DNA of 64,000 nt from Sulfurospirillum_A sp029027265 (GTDB lineage: Bacteria; Campylobacterota; Campylobacteria; Campylobacterales; Sulfurospirillaceae): assembly GCA_029027265.1 (NCBI GenBank), contig CP093061.1, positions 1,674,001 through 1,738,000 of the forward strand, read 5' to 3'. Positions 18,793-28,916 of this stretch are shown piece by piece. The notes under the pieces are model-generated. The model had not been told where the DNA came from, searched no databases, and was given only the letters and a program-made list of their open reading frames with translations. The position numbers and the translations under genes are program-made. Within the stretch, counting starts at the first letter, position 1. Each line of letters starts with the position of its first letter.

Positions 18793-18922
18793 GATAACAA
18801 CTCGTTGGAGATAGACAAGCGTAAAGTGCCAAAAAGCCCACCTTTTAAGTGTCGATTTGATAAACTTAAAAAATTATAGTTTTAAGTAGTTGCGCCACTT
18901 ATCTCTCAATTTAGACGTTATC
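18793..18922. other. attC-like imperfect hairpin (unit 2)
   Basis: Exact copy of the 12,894-13,023 structure, again between the CoiA-like gene and a 22-codon ORF with a good ribosome-binding site. Confidence 0.35.
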
Positions 18923-18993
18923 GTATAGGAAAAGACTAATGAAAAATAAAATACTTTTAAATGAAATATTACATATAGAAAATCTAGACAATT

Positions 18994-20955
18994 TTAAAAG
19001 AAAATAGAATAATTAAGAGAACCACTATAATTTGTAGCAATACTCTCTGTAGAGACATGAGTGATTAAAGATAATCTTGATGTTTTAAATTTATGTTCTA
19101 TACCTAAGGAAACTTCTAACCAAGTCTGTTTATACCTTGTACTTGCTAGATTAAACTTAAACAAATCAATTATTTCACCACTTACTCCATCATTATTACT
19201 ATCAATTTTATAAGCTCCTTCTAATCCAGCTATTATTAGATTTTTACTATTTATATTCCAATTTGTATCAAATCCTATACGCACATCTTGTGCTAACTCT
19301 TTACTTGCATTAAATCTTACAGGAAAGCCTTTGCCTGTTTCTGCATAAGCATCTGTTTTAGCTTGTGCTATATTGTATTCTACATAAGGAAAAAATGCTA
19401 TATTGTTTGTTTGGTATTGTACACGAGTACTAAATGCTTGAATATTTTGATTTGTCTCTGCTGTAGTTTTATCAAGACTACCTGCATTTTCATATCCACG
19501 CTTTATATCAATATTTCTTTTACCGTACACATAAGAAAAGGTAGTATATATTGGCAATGAAGGTGACAATCTAATATCTGTTTCTAAAATGAAATATACA
19601 CCTTTTCCTTTAGTATTTCCTTCATAAATTAAATCACTTTTACTCCAAGTTTTTCCTACTGCGAAGCTTGATGTAAAATAATCATTATATTGATGCTCAA
19701 TACCTACTTCTGCTGTTTGAAAAACATCGGTACTAATATTATTGTTATCATGACCAAAGTCACCATTTGCCCACATAAATGTTTGATCACTTAGTTCTCT
19801 ATTATATCTATGATTTCCATGAATTATTGTATTAGCCATTCTTAGACCTAATGAGTTAATACCAGTGGTACTCCATAATGTTTCATGAAAATCATTAATT
19901 GAGATTAAACCTTTTTTTGATTGTGCTAAAAATGCTTCTGTTCCATTATTTGAAGTACCACTTCCCACTACAACAGAACCATCGGCACTAACTCCTGTTG
20001 CTATTGTACTAGTCCAGCCTGTTAGAGTATATCCATCATCAGCTAACCATTCAGTTAATGATTTCATTCCTCTATTTTGTATCCATCTAAATGCTTCTCT
20101 ACCATTAACAGTAGTACCAAATCCAACAACAACAGAACCATTTGCACTAATTGCACGTGCTTCGCTATAAAATAAATCTCCAGCTAAATCCCCTAATCCT
20201 ACCATACCGCCAGTTTGTGTCCACCTAAATGCTTCGATTCCATTAGCTGATGTACTCATTCCAACAACAACAGAACCATCTGCATTAACAGCATTTGCTG
20301 CACTATAAAATGAAATTCCAGCTAAAGCACCTAATCCTACCATACCATCTGCTTGTGTCCATCTAAATGCTTCATTTCCATTAGCTGATTTACTTATTCC
20401 AACAACAACAGAACCATCTGCATTAACAGCATTTGCTGTACTATTAAATGCACCTCCCGTTAAATCACCTAATCCTAGCATACCATCTGCTTGTGTCCAT
20501 CTAAATGCTTCATCTCCATTAGTTGATGTACTCATTCCAACAACAACAGAACCATCTGCATTAACAGCATTTGCTGTACTATTAAATGCACCTCCCGTTA
20601 AATCACCTAATCCTAGCATACCATCTGCTTGTGTCCATCTAAATGCTTCATCTCCATTAGTTGATGTACTCATTCCAACAACAACAGAACCATCTGCATT
20701 AACAGCATTTGCTGTACTATTAAATGCACCTCCCGTTAAATCACTTAATCCTAGCATACCACCCGTTTGTGTCCATCTAAATGCTTCATCTCCATTAGCT
20801 GATTTACTCATTCCAACAACAACAGAACCATCTGCACTAATTGCATGTGCTTCGCTAGAAAATGAAGGTCCAATTAAATCACCAAGAGATACATATTCTG
20901 CACTATGCAGTGCTGTTACTAAAATTAAAAATCCTAAATATAAACTTTTTTTCAT
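18994..20955 (-). CDS. autotransporter with HAF repeats (copy 2)
   Basis: This is a 653-residue protein identical to the copy at 13,095-15,056: signal peptide MKKSLYLGFLILVTALHSAE, HAF repeats and C-terminal beta-barrel ending in phenylalanine. I use the same AGGGATAAA-preceded start (20,955) rather than the longer frame that runs into the IS481-like remnant. The 138-bp internal repeats and two identical genes give ample substrate for recombination between copies. Confidence 0.82.
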   Translation of the reverse strand: MKKSLYLGFLILVTALHSAEYVSLGDLIGPSFSSEAHAISADGSVVVGMSKSANGDEAFRWTQTGGMLGLSDLTGGAFNSTANAVNADGSVVVGMSTSTNGDEAFRWTQADGMLGLGDLTGGAFNSTANAVNADGSVVVGMSTSTNGDEAFRWTQADGMLGLGDLTGGAFNSTANAVNADGSVVVGISKSANGNEAFRWTQADGMVGLGALAGISFYSAANAVNADGSVVVGMSTSANGIEAFRWTQTGGMVGLGDLAGDLFYSEARAISANGSVVVGFGTTVNGREAFRWIQNRGMKSLTEWLADDGYTLTGWTSTIATGVSADGSVVVGSGTSNNGTEAFLAQSKKGLISINDFHETLWSTTGINSLGLRMANTIIHGNHRYNRELSDQTFMWANGDFGHDNNNISTDVFQTAEVGIEHQYNDYFTSSFAVGKTWSKSDLIYEGNTKGKGVYFILETDIRLSPSLPIYTTFSYVYGKRNIDIKRGYENAGSLDKTTAETNQNIQAFSTRVQYQTNNIAFFPYVEYNIAQAKTDAYAETGKGFPVRFNASKELAQDVRIGFDTNWNINSKNLIIAGLEGAYKIDSNNDGVSGEIIDLFKFNLASTRYKQTWLEVSLGIEHKFKTSRLSLITHVSTESIATNYSGSLNYSIFF

Positions 20956-21010
20956 TTTATCCCTCATTTTACATAATTTTATCGTATTATAATCAAATTT
21001 TATATTAAAA

Positions 21011-21721
21011 GCAATGATATGTATTAGTCCATAACATATAGCACTGAGGATTAGTTTCAATTAGATATTGTACAGGAGTTTTCATTTTTAAACTATGGTG
21101 AGGTATTTCAGTGTTATATCCAATAAGCCAATCTGCCATTTTTTGGTTAAATAAGTCTATATCGCTAAAGAGTAAATCATCATTGTAATCAACAAACTGT
21201 TCTTGTATTGTTCTATTAAATCTTTCGTTATGAGCATTCATTTTAGGAGATCTGGGATATGTCCAGTAGTGAGTTAAGTTTCTATTCTGAAGAAGCTTAT
21301 CAAAGTCTTTCATAAACTCTGAACCATTATCTGAGAGTATTGAGAATTTATTATCATTGGTATCATTAGTTACGCCATCAATAAGAGCTGCAAGTACTTT
21401 GGCAGTATGAGTTGTATGTTTAGTTGGAATTGTAACAGCAAATGCGATACGGCTATTAGAGTCAATCATAGTCATAATATATCTTCTCATACCAGCTGTT
21501 ACGCTTTGAATTGTGTCAACTGCTCACAGGTGCATAGGTTTTGCTTTAAGACCTTTAGGTTTACGATTTTTAATCTTTTTTTTCTTTAGGTTTACTCTAC
21601 CTTTAAAATCTATACGTTGAGGAAATAATCTCATTTTATTTTTATCTCTTGCGATAGTTCTTCCTATAGTTGATTCTGAGGGAAGAGTAAGACTATTCTT
21701 TTTGCACCAAGGTTTTAACAT
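21011..21721 (-). pseudogene. IS481-like transposase, partial third copy
   Basis: The repeat unit starts again at 21,011 but matches only to about 21,701. Beyond that the sequence differs from copies 1 and 2 and continues the protein upstream as MLKPWCKKNSLTLPSESTIG. The shared TGA is at 21,524-21,526. This copy therefore keeps residues deleted in copies 1 and 2 but lacks the helix-turn-helix part. It ends the tandem array and abuts the ISAs1-family element. Confidence 0.75.
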
Positions 21722-21780
21722 TGTACTAGTCCATCACATCTGATTCATACAAAGGAACAAAAGATGGCTAGTAAAAAGGG

Positions 21781-22871
21781 ATGAAAGAATTTAAACTACG
21801 CCAAGAGCTGCAAACAATTAAAGATAAACGAAGAAGACAGGCACAACAGCACAAGATAGATACAGTGCTAATGATAACAATAATGGCTACAATGAGTGGC
21901 TATCAAGGATACAGAGCGATAGGTGATTTTGCAAAAAGGTATAAAACACAAATAGTTAAATACCTAGAGCTGGAAAAACAAAAAGTACCTGCTTACGCAA
22001 CAATAAGGCGTGTTCTAATGGAGATAGAGCATAAGACGTTTGAAAAGATATTTATGAGATGGATGAAGTCTTATATGAAGAGAAGTAAATCACAATGGAT
22101 AGCAATAGATGGTAAAGCTATAAAAGGGACTAAACAAAAAGAAGAAGATAAGAAATTAGCCCATCTTGTTTCATTTTTTACCAGTGATTCTAAAGAGATA
22201 CTTATCGCAAGAAAGACAGCATCAAAAAGTAATGAGATTCCATTGGTTCAAGAGATGATGGAAGAATTTCCTCTACAAAATATGATAGTTACATTAGATG
22301 CATTACACTGTCAAAGTAAAACATTAAAGGCTATCAAAGATAGTGGTAATGACTATGTAGTACAAGTCAAAGACAACCAAAAAAACTTTTAGAACAGATA
22401 ATTTTTAACTCAAACATATCAGACTGCATAGATTATGACAAAATGCAAGAAGTAAATCGTAATAGATTCGAAGTACGTGAGATAGAAGTCTATGACGATT
22501 TTTATAATATTAATAAAAATAAGTTTAATGGTATAGAAGAAATTGTCAAAGTAACTCGTTCAACTTATTGAAAAAATAGTGATAAATTTTCTCAAGAAAC
22601 ATCTTTTTATATTTCAAGTAAAAAAATGTCAGCAAAAAAGTATAACTATGGTATTAGAGCTCACTGGGGTGTTGAGAGTATGCATTACATAAAAGATGTA
22701 ACCTTTGGTGAAGATGCCTCTTTAATACATACTGGTAACGCTCCAACTAATTTTTCTATTATTAGAAACATAGCTATGAACGTATTAAGAAGAACAAACT
22801 ACATCCCTTTTCCTCAAGCTATTCCTATGATTGGTGGGAATAGCAAAAAATTATGTTGTTTGTTAGAATGA
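21781..22871 (+). pseudogene. ISAs1-family transposase, frameshifted
   Basis: The first frame (203 residues to 22,392) contains the N-terminal DDE_Tnp_1-associated region (MATMSGYQGYRAIGDFAKR) and catalytic WIAIDGKAIKG and TLDALHCQ. It then shifts frame after QVKDNQKNF. The middle is broken again by a TGA near 22,570. The C-terminal frame from 22,626 keeps RAHWGVESMHYIKDVTFGED, the catalytic-glutamate motif. The parts sum to the usual length of about 360 residues. At least one frameshift and one nonsense codon make it inactive. Confidence 0.8.
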
Positions 22872-22883
22872 ATTAGCCGTGAA

Positions 22884-23215
22884 ACTACCGACCTCACTTT
22901 TACTATAAAACTTGATAAATGGTATGATAAATATAAGGATTTTTTAAATGAAAAAACATTAAACGAAAGCACTCAAAAAGAGACTTTTACACACTATAGA
23001 TTAGTAGCTGCTTATAAGAGTTTACGAACAAATTTACCTTATCTTTTTACATGTAAAAAATACAAAAATATCAGCATCCCAAACAGTACAAATTCTTTAG
23101 ATGGCGGAGTCTTTTCACTTATGAAAATATTCATTAAAATTCATCGTGGTTTGAGCAAAAGTTTGAAGTTGAAAATTGTGGATGATTATCTTGTTAGTTA
23201 TAAGAAAAAAGAATA
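22884..23215 (+). pseudogene. IS256-variant transposase C-terminal fragment, inverted copy
   Basis: Residues from TTDLTFTIKLDKWYDKYKDF to DDYLVSYKKKE are near identical to the C-terminal 110 residues of the transposase at 195-527, but on the other strand. One visible change is KTLNES versus KILNES. The 5' part was lost at the junction with the ISAs1-family element. A C8 tract and TTTTTACTATTAAGTC follow, mirroring the left end at 163. Confidence 0.85.
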
Positions 23216-23234
23216 ATTCAGACCCCCCCCAAAT

Positions 23235-23291
23235 TTTTTACTATTAAGTCAAAAAAGTAGAAAAGTAAGCACCCATATTTACTATTAAGTC
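23235..23291. repeat. two copies of the IS256-variant end motif
   Basis: TTTTTACTATTAAGTC (23,235-23,250) and TATTTACTATTAAGTC (23,276-23,291) match the inverted forms of the two ends of the 163-2191 element. Having both end types 26 bp apart suggests a collapsed or excised element. From here to 23,384 there is no gene. Confidence 0.6.
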
Positions 23292-23384
23292 TACAATTAC
23301 AATGTTTACACTCTTTAAATTTTCAAGTGAAAAGGTGTAACTGCGTACGAAAAATTAAAAAAATTAAAATGGTTAAAAAAAGTC

Positions 23385-23821
23385 TCATTTAGTTGCCTTT
23401 TTATACTCTAAATGTACCTCTTTTAAAAGTATGCTAAACTTTCTTTTTGGTTTATACCCATAAGAGGTAAAAATAACACTTTCATCTTTTGGGTTCACAA
23501 ACACTATAGTAAGAACTACTTTTGGTTTAAACTTTTTTGGGTAAATGTCGGTATTTTTTTCAATTGGAACTCCAACAAAATCATTTTGAATTTGTTTATT
23601 TATGTTTTTTCTTTTTAAAACTTGTTGTTCTAACTTTCGACACCAAGGGAAGTCTTTGTACTAATTACCAATATCATTGGTTTATTTTCTTTTTTAGCTT
23701 TTTTAAGTGCTTGAGCATAGTCTTTTGAGTAGCCAAGAGAGTTAAACAGTTCAACCGTAGAAGCTTGAGAAAGTGTTATTGAAAATAGAGCCAAAATAAA
23801 TATTTTTTTGTATAATGACAT
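23385..23821 (-). pseudogene. thioredoxin-fold secreted protein, frameshifted
   Basis: The gene starts at 23,821 with a signal peptide (MSLYKKIFILALFSITLSQA) and reads to KPMILVIST. The frame then breaks and stops at 23,630. One frame over, the protein continues DFPWCRKLEQQVLKRKNINK and VVLTIVFVNPKDESVIFTSY to a TGA at 23,385. PWCRKLE is the active-site region of Thioredoxin_7/DUF255-like periplasmic proteins, with one redox Cys. Reconstructed length is about 145 residues. The break at about 23,650 is one base, so it could be a recent mutation or a read error. Confidence 0.6.
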
Positions 23822-23858
23822 AACTTAACCTTATGTTTTTAAAAAATTATACAGAAAA

Positions 23859-25091
23859 TCAACCTAAAATACTAGCTAAATTTACTACACTACCAAAAAC
23901 TAAAACAGCAGGACTAACCATATTTAAAGAGTCTACATGTAAAGACTCTAGCGTAGTGATTTTTACTTTTTGATTTGCTCTTGAAGCATTTGAGATGATT
24001 GCTACTTCTGTATCTTTACAAACCCCTATTTTTAGAGCTTCTTTTTGAATTTGTTCACATAGACTAAGTCCCATAAGTACAACAGTTGTATGATTTTTTA
24101 TTGCTAAAAGGTGAATCCAATCAAGATTTACAAGTGAGCCTTTTAAGTGAGCGGAAACTACTGAAAAGTTTGTAGCATAACCTCTTGCTGTTACAGGGAT
24201 TCCAGCTTCAGCAACACCCGCTATGCTTGAAGAAAGTCCATTAATAACCTCGACCTTATAACCAGCTTCTATGAGTTCCTTGGCCTCTTCTGCTCCACGA
24301 CCAAAAATGTACGGGTCACCACTTTTAAGACGTGCTATTTTTAAGCCTTGTGAAGCATAAAACAAAATCATATTGTTTATTTCTTCTTGGCTTTTTGAGT
24401 GAGTACCTTTCTTTTTCCCTACAAAAATACGCTCTACATGTAAAGGTAAAAGTTCTAAAATTTCTTCTGTTATGAGGTGGTCATAAAGTGCAATATCAAC
24501 TACTTGCATAGCTTTGTATGCTTTTATGGTTAAAAGTTCAGCATCCCCAAGACCACATCCTATGAGATAAACTTGTGTAAAGTATTTTTTACACTCTTGT
24601 TTTGCTTTAGTTTTATTTATGAGTCCAATAGCTCTTTGAACTGCTTGTGTTTGGCAAAATTTATCTATATTTTTTGGAATTACTTTTATTATTTCTTCTC
24701 TTACAACTTGTGTTGCGATTGGAGATGAGCCATCACTTGAAATTGCAATTTTTAGTTTTCCGTAGTTTATAAGTGAAGAAAAATAAAAATCACATACCTC
24801 TGGCTTGTCAACTACATTTAGCAAAAAGTTTTTGTTTTTTATAAGCTCTTTTGTTACTTTTTCATTGCCAGTTGCATCAACAACAAATCCAAATTCTTGC
24901 GTATCTGCTATGCAAAATTCTCTTGTAAATTTCTTTACATGTAGAGATTTAAACTCAGATATGTATTCTCTTGAAATTATTTCAAAATCAATATCATTAT
25001 CACACATAGCAGTCACCTTTTGCAAAGCAACTTTCCCTCCACCTAGGAGAAGAATTTTAGGATTTTTTAGAAGTATTGGCAATGATTTCAA
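23859..25091 (-). CDS. cysG: sirohaem synthase (CysG-type, bifunctional)
   Basis: This 410-residue protein has an N-terminal precorrin-2 dehydrogenase/ferrochelatase part (residues 1-145, LLGGGKVALQKV NAD site, FVVDATGN). The C-terminal uroporphyrinogen-III C-methyltransferase part (170-410) has VYLIGCGLGDAELLTIKA, RLKSGDPYIFGRG and the PVTARG loop. It makes the sirohaem needed by the sulfite reductase encoded directly upstream. The start overlaps that gene by 4 bp (ATGA type). It is somewhat shorter than E. coli CysG (457 residues), mainly in the N-terminal linker. It is the last gene of the sulfate operon. Confidence 0.93.
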   Translation of the reverse strand: MKSLPILLKNPKILLLGGGKVALQKVTAMCDNDIDFEIISREYISEFKSLHVKKFTREFCIADTQEFGFVVDATGNEKVTKELIKNKNFLLNVVDKPEVCDFYFSSLINYGKLKIAISSDGSSPIATQVVREEIIKVIPKNIDKFCQTQAVQRAIGLINKTKAKQECKKYFTQVYLIGCGLGDAELLTIKAYKAMQVVDIALYDHLITEEILELLPLHVERIFVGKKKGTHSKSQEEINNMILFYASQGLKIARLKSGDPYIFGRGAEEAKELIEAGYKVEVINGLSSSIAGVAEAGIPVTARGYATNFSVVSAHLKGSLVNLDWIHLLAIKNHTTVVLMGLSLCEQIQKEALKIGVCKDTEVAIISNASRANQKVKITTLESLHVDSLNMVSPAVLVFGSVVNLASILG

Positions 25092-26584
25092 AAACGTTCT
25101 TTTATCAAATTTTCTACATATGCAAAAATCTCAGTAGCTGGGATTTTTTCTCCAGTTTTTTCACCAAATTTACTTCCCTTTTCACCATGAAGAGTTCCAC
25201 CTAAGTGCACTTCATATCCTTCAACTCTTCCTGCGTCAGTTTTTACTTTAGTTCCAATTAAACCAATATCTACAATATGAGGATGAGAACAGCCATTTGG
25301 ACAGCCTGAAACTGCAATAGAAATAGGCTTATCAAAATTAGGAAATTTACTTTCAAGATAAGATATAAGAGCGCTTGTAAAGTTTTTTGTTTCGGTTATG
25401 GCAAACTTACAAAAGCCAAGTCCTGTACAGCTTTGAGTTCTAGCTTCAAAGCGAGATGGATTTGAAGTAAATCCAATTTCCTTTAACTCTACTAAAAATT
25501 CATCAAGACTATCATCTTTTACGCCATAAATTACAAAGTTTTGAGTAGTTGTAAGTGCAATACCACCTGCGTTATATCTATTTATTAAATCTGAAAGTTG
25601 TTTAAACTGTTCTCCACCAACTCTTCCTCTGTTCGTTGCACATCCAATGTAGCTTTCGCCTTTAGTCGTAGATTTATGTACACCAAAATGCTCTCTTTGT
25701 GCATAAGGAGTTATTTCTGGCTCCACCTCTCCCACTATTAAATCAAAATTTAACTTTTTTTCTAACTCTTCTACAAACTTTTCTATACCCCAATCTTCAA
25801 GAAGATGCCTTACTCTAGCTTTGCTTCTGTTCTCTCTATTTCCAAAATCTCTAAATAGCTCAGCTACTACAACTGATACATCTTTAACTTGCTTAGGTTT
25901 TATATACCTTTTTGCACGAGTTGCTATTCGCTTAGATTTTGCCAATCCACCACCTATGGTCAAGTCAAATAGAACTTCACCATCTTGTTTAAATGCAGTA
26001 AAAGCAACATCTTGAATTTCGTGCCCCATACAGTGACACTTACAGCCACTAATACCAACCTTGTATTTTCTAGGAAGATTTGAAAACTCTTCACTATTGT
26101 CGTCAAAAAACTTATCTAGTTCTCTTATGATAGGATTTACATCATATATATCATCTTTGTCTATTCCACTTACAGGGCAGTTGACAATAGGACGAGGACC
26201 ATCACCTGAAGCTAGTCTAGAAGTCAAAGCTGTATTTTCAAAAGCTTTGAAAATTGCAGGTAAATCTTTTATTTGTATATAGTGAAACTGTATATTTTGC
26301 CTTGTTGTAAAGTCTATATAACCTTGTGCATACTTCAAAGCTATATCACTCATGATTTTTAAAGCTTTTTTATCCATGCGACCATCTATGAGTTTTATGC
26401 GTTTCATATAGTAAGCTTTGTCTTCACTTTTGTCTTTATTTGCATGTGGGTACATTCCATACCACTTTAAAAGTGCTATGTGTTCCTCATCAATAACCTC
26501 GCCACCATTTGCTTCACGATGTATATCTTTTAACATTTTTAATGGTGGTCGCTCTGCTTTTAAAAGTTCTACTTTTGATAACAT
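25088..26584 (-). CDS. sir: assimilatory sulfite (nitrite/sulfite) reductase, ferredoxin-type
   Basis: This 498-residue protein has the duplicated nitrite/sulfite reductase fold: two ferredoxin-like half domains (QGYIDFTTRQNIQFHYIQIK and GIALTTTQNFVIYGV). The sirohaem-[4Fe-4S] ligands are C386-x5-C392 (CTGLGFC) and C428-x3-C432 (CPNGC). It has no flavin domain, so electrons probably come from ferredoxin or another small donor. Its place between cysN and cysG indicates sulfite rather than nitrite as substrate. It lies 8 bp after cysN. Confidence 0.88.
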   Translation of the reverse strand: MLSKVELLKAERPPLKMLKDIHREANGGEVIDEEHIALLKWYGMYPHANKDKSEDKAYYMKRIKLIDGRMDKKALKIMSDIALKYAQGYIDFTTRQNIQFHYIQIKDLPAIFKAFENTALTSRLASGDGPRPIVNCPVSGIDKDDIYDVNPIIRELDKFFDDNSEEFSNLPRKYKVGISGCKCHCMGHEIQDVAFTAFKQDGEVLFDLTIGGGLAKSKRIATRAKRYIKPKQVKDVSVVVAELFRDFGNRENRSKARVRHLLEDWGIEKFVEELEKKLNFDLIVGEVEPEITPYAQREHFGVHKSTTKGESYIGCATNRGRVGGEQFKQLSDLINRYNAGGIALTTTQNFVIYGVKDDSLDEFLVELKEIGFTSNPSRFEARTQSCTGLGFCKFAITETKNFTSALISYLESKFPNFDKPISIAVSGCPNGCSHPHIVDIGLIGTKVKTDAGRVEGYEVHLGGTLHGEKGSKFGEKTGEKIPATEIFAYVENLIKERF

Positions 26585-26592
26585 TTTAAATC

Positions 26593-28008
26593 CTATATTA
26601 TAAAATCATCTATTTTAGAGACATCTTTTGCTTCCCAATGAGGAAAATGTTTCCTAACAAGTGCGTTAAACTCTACTTCAAAATCACTATGTTTTAAAGT
26701 GCTTTTTTTGCCTTTGGTCTTCTGTTTTATCATACCTGCACCAACTGTTTTGTTAGTGTACTTCTCAATGATTATAAATCTTCCTGTAGCCCTATTTATA
26801 TCATAACTATCATAAACTACTCTTTTTGAAAGAACAAGTTTAGCATAACCTATATCATTTAATTTTAATTTATTTACACTAATATGCTCTAAAGTATTGA
26901 CATCTTTTTTGTAATGTATTTCTTCAAAAAAACCACTTATGGTGTTAGTTCCTTTTTTTATTTCATAAGTGTTACCTAGACTCAGTGGTTTCTCATCCAT
27001 CCAGACTACATGTACATCAAACTCATCTGCAATATCAGGTACATTATCTGCTTTTACGATTACATCACCTCTGCTTATGTCTATTTCATCATTCAAAGTA
27101 AGAGTTACTGCCATGGGTGCATAAGCCTCTTCCAAATCACGATCATAAGTGACTATTGATTTAATGGTTGATTTTTTGTTGGAAGGTAGTGCTACAATTT
27201 CATCGCCAACTTTTATAACTCCACTTGAAAGAGTTCCACTAAAACCTCTAAAATCTAGGTTTGGACGATTTACATACTGAACAGGAAATCTAAAATCATC
27301 AAAATTTATATCATTTATAATCTCAATATTTTCAAGAACATTAAGAAGTGGCTCTCCCTCATACCAAGGTGTTTTTTTACTTTTGTTTACTATGTTGTCA
27401 CCATCTAATGCACTTATTGGTATAAAAACTGGGTTACTAATACCAACTTCTTTTGCAAAGTGCAAATAATCAGCTTTAATTTTTTCATATACCTCTTCAC
27501 TAAACTCAACCAAATCCATTTTGTTAATAGCAACAGCTATATGCTTGATACCTAAAAGAGATGTTATATAACTATGTCTTTTAGTTTGAGTCTGTATACC
27601 ATGACGAGCATCTATAAGAATTATAGCCGCATCAGCAGTACTAGCTCCTGTTGCCATGTTTCTAGTGTACTGCTCGTGACCTGGAGTATCTGCAATGATG
27701 AACTTTCTTTTCTCAGTTGTAAAGTATCTGTATGCAACATCGATTGTGATGCCTTGCTCTCTCTCACTTGCAAGCCCATCAACCAAAAGAGCTAAATCTA
27801 CTTTATCGCCAGTAGTTCCTACTTTTTTACTATCTTTTGTAATAGCTGCAAGTTGGTCTTCAAAAATCATTTTTGAATCATAAAGAAGTCGACCTATGAG
27901 CGTACTCTTGCCATCGTCAACACTACCACAAGTGATAAATCTCAAAAGTTCTTTGTTCTCATGTACTTTCAAATACTCTTCTATGTTTGTATTTAATAAA
28001 TCACTCAT
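26593..28008 (-). CDS. cysN: sulfate adenylyltransferase subunit 1 (GTPase)
   Basis: This 471-residue translation-factor-like GTPase has a P-loop GSVDDGKS (28-35), DTPGHEQY (108-115) and NKMD (162-165), followed by two beta-barrel domains. It couples GTP hydrolysis to the CysD reaction, sulfate + ATP to APS + pyrophosphate. It ends before a CysC kinase module would start, so no fused APS kinase is present. This fits an APS-reducing pathway. It overlaps cysD by one base. Confidence 0.95.
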   Translation of the reverse strand: MSDLLNTNIEEYLKVHENKELLRFITCGSVDDGKSTLIGRLLYDSKMIFEDQLAAITKDSKKVGTTGDKVDLALLVDGLASEREQGITIDVAYRYFTTEKRKFIIADTPGHEQYTRNMATGASTADAAIILIDARHGIQTQTKRHSYITSLLGIKHIAVAINKMDLVEFSEEVYEKIKADYLHFAKEVGISNPVFIPISALDGDNIVNKSKKTPWYEGEPLLNVLENIEIINDINFDDFRFPVQYVNRPNLDFRGFSGTLSSGVIKVGDEIVALPSNKKSTIKSIVTYDRDLEEAYAPMAVTLTLNDEIDISRGDVIVKADNVPDIADEFDVHVVWMDEKPLSLGNTYEIKKGTNTISGFFEEIHYKKDVNTLEHISVNKLKLNDIGYAKLVLSKRVVYDSYDINRATGRFIIIEKYTNKTVGAGMIKQKTKGKKSTLKHSDFEVEFNALVRKHFPHWEAKDVSKIDDFII

Positions 28009-28916
28009 TAAAAATATCCTTCCATTTTCTTTTTTTCCATTGAACTAGAACCATCTGAGTCTATAACTCGCCCTTGCCTTTCACTTGTTTTAGTTAAAAG
28101 CATCTCTTGAATAATCTCTGGCAATGTTGAAGCTGTAGAATCAACTGCACCAGTCAAAGGATAACAACCAAGGGTTCTAAATCTAACACTTTCATGTTTT
28201 ATCTCTTCGCCCTCTTCTATTGGCATTCTGTCATCATCAACCATGATTTTGACACCATTTTTTACAACTACTGGTCGTTTTTTTGCAAAATAAAGAGGAA
28301 CAATAGGAATACCTTCAAGGTAAATATACTGCCAAATATCGAGTTCCGTCCAATTTGAAAGTGGAAACACTCTAATGCTTTCACCTTCATTAACCTTAGC
28401 GTTATACAAGTTCCAAAGCTCAGGACGTTGCTCTTTTGGATTCCATCTGTGGAACTTATCACGAAAAGAGTAAATTCTCTCTTTTGCACGACTTTTCTCT
28501 TCGTCACGTCTAGCTCCGCCAAAAACAGCATCAAATTTGTACTTGTTTAGTGCTTGTTTTAGTCCTTCTGTTTTCATTATGTCCGTGTGAACTTTACTTC
28601 CATGAGTAAAAGGTCCTACATTTTGTTCTAGTCCATCAGGGTTTACATGAACTAAAAGTTCAAGTTCTAACTCTTTTACTCGTTTATCACGAAACTCTAT
28701 CATCTCTTTAAATTTCCATGTAGTGTCTACATGTAAAAGCGGAAATGGTAGTTTCGATGGGTAAAATGCTTTGATAGCCAAATGCAACATTACCGCACTA
28801 TCTTTTCCCACGCTATAAAGCATAGCTGGGTTATCAAATTCACTTATGACTTCTCTCATAATGTGTATTGATTCAGCTTCAAGCTGACGTAAATGTGTTA
28901 ATTTTCTATTATTCAT
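28008..28916 (-). CDS. cysD: sulfate adenylyltransferase subunit 2
   Basis: This 302-residue PP-loop ATPase has the nucleotide motif YSVGKDSAVMLHLA and downstream GGARRDEEKSRAKERIYSFR, typical of CysD. It forms APS with CysN. I choose the ATG at 28,916 (MNNRKLTHLRQLE), which has AAAGGAAAAC upstream and overlaps the cysH stop. The longer frame to 28,973 lies inside cysH and contains no better start. The upstream cysH end carries a TACATGTA octamer. Confidence 0.95.
   Translation of the reverse strand: MNNRKLTHLRQLEAESIHIMREVISEFDNPAMLYSVGKDSAVMLHLAIKAFYPSKLPFPLLHVDTTWKFKEMIEFRDKRVKELELELLVHVNPDGLEQNVGPFTHGSKVHTDIMKTEGLKQALNKYKFDAVFGGARRDEEKSRAKERIYSFRDKFHRWNPKEQRPELWNLYNAKVNEGESIRVFPLSNWTELDIWQYIYLEGIPIVPLYFAKKRPVVVKNGVKIMVDDDRMPIEEGEEIKHESVRFRTLGCYPLTGAVDSTASTLPEIIQEMLLTKTSERQGRVIDSDGSSSMEKKKMEGYF

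Larger units (their letters stand above)
15112..21010. repeat. 5.9-kb tandem repeat, unit 2
   Basis: This is the second copy of the 9,212-15,111 unit, in direct orientation and one base shorter (5899 bp) because of the rmuC deletion near 17,051. All gene content is repeated in the same order. Confidence 0.95.
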
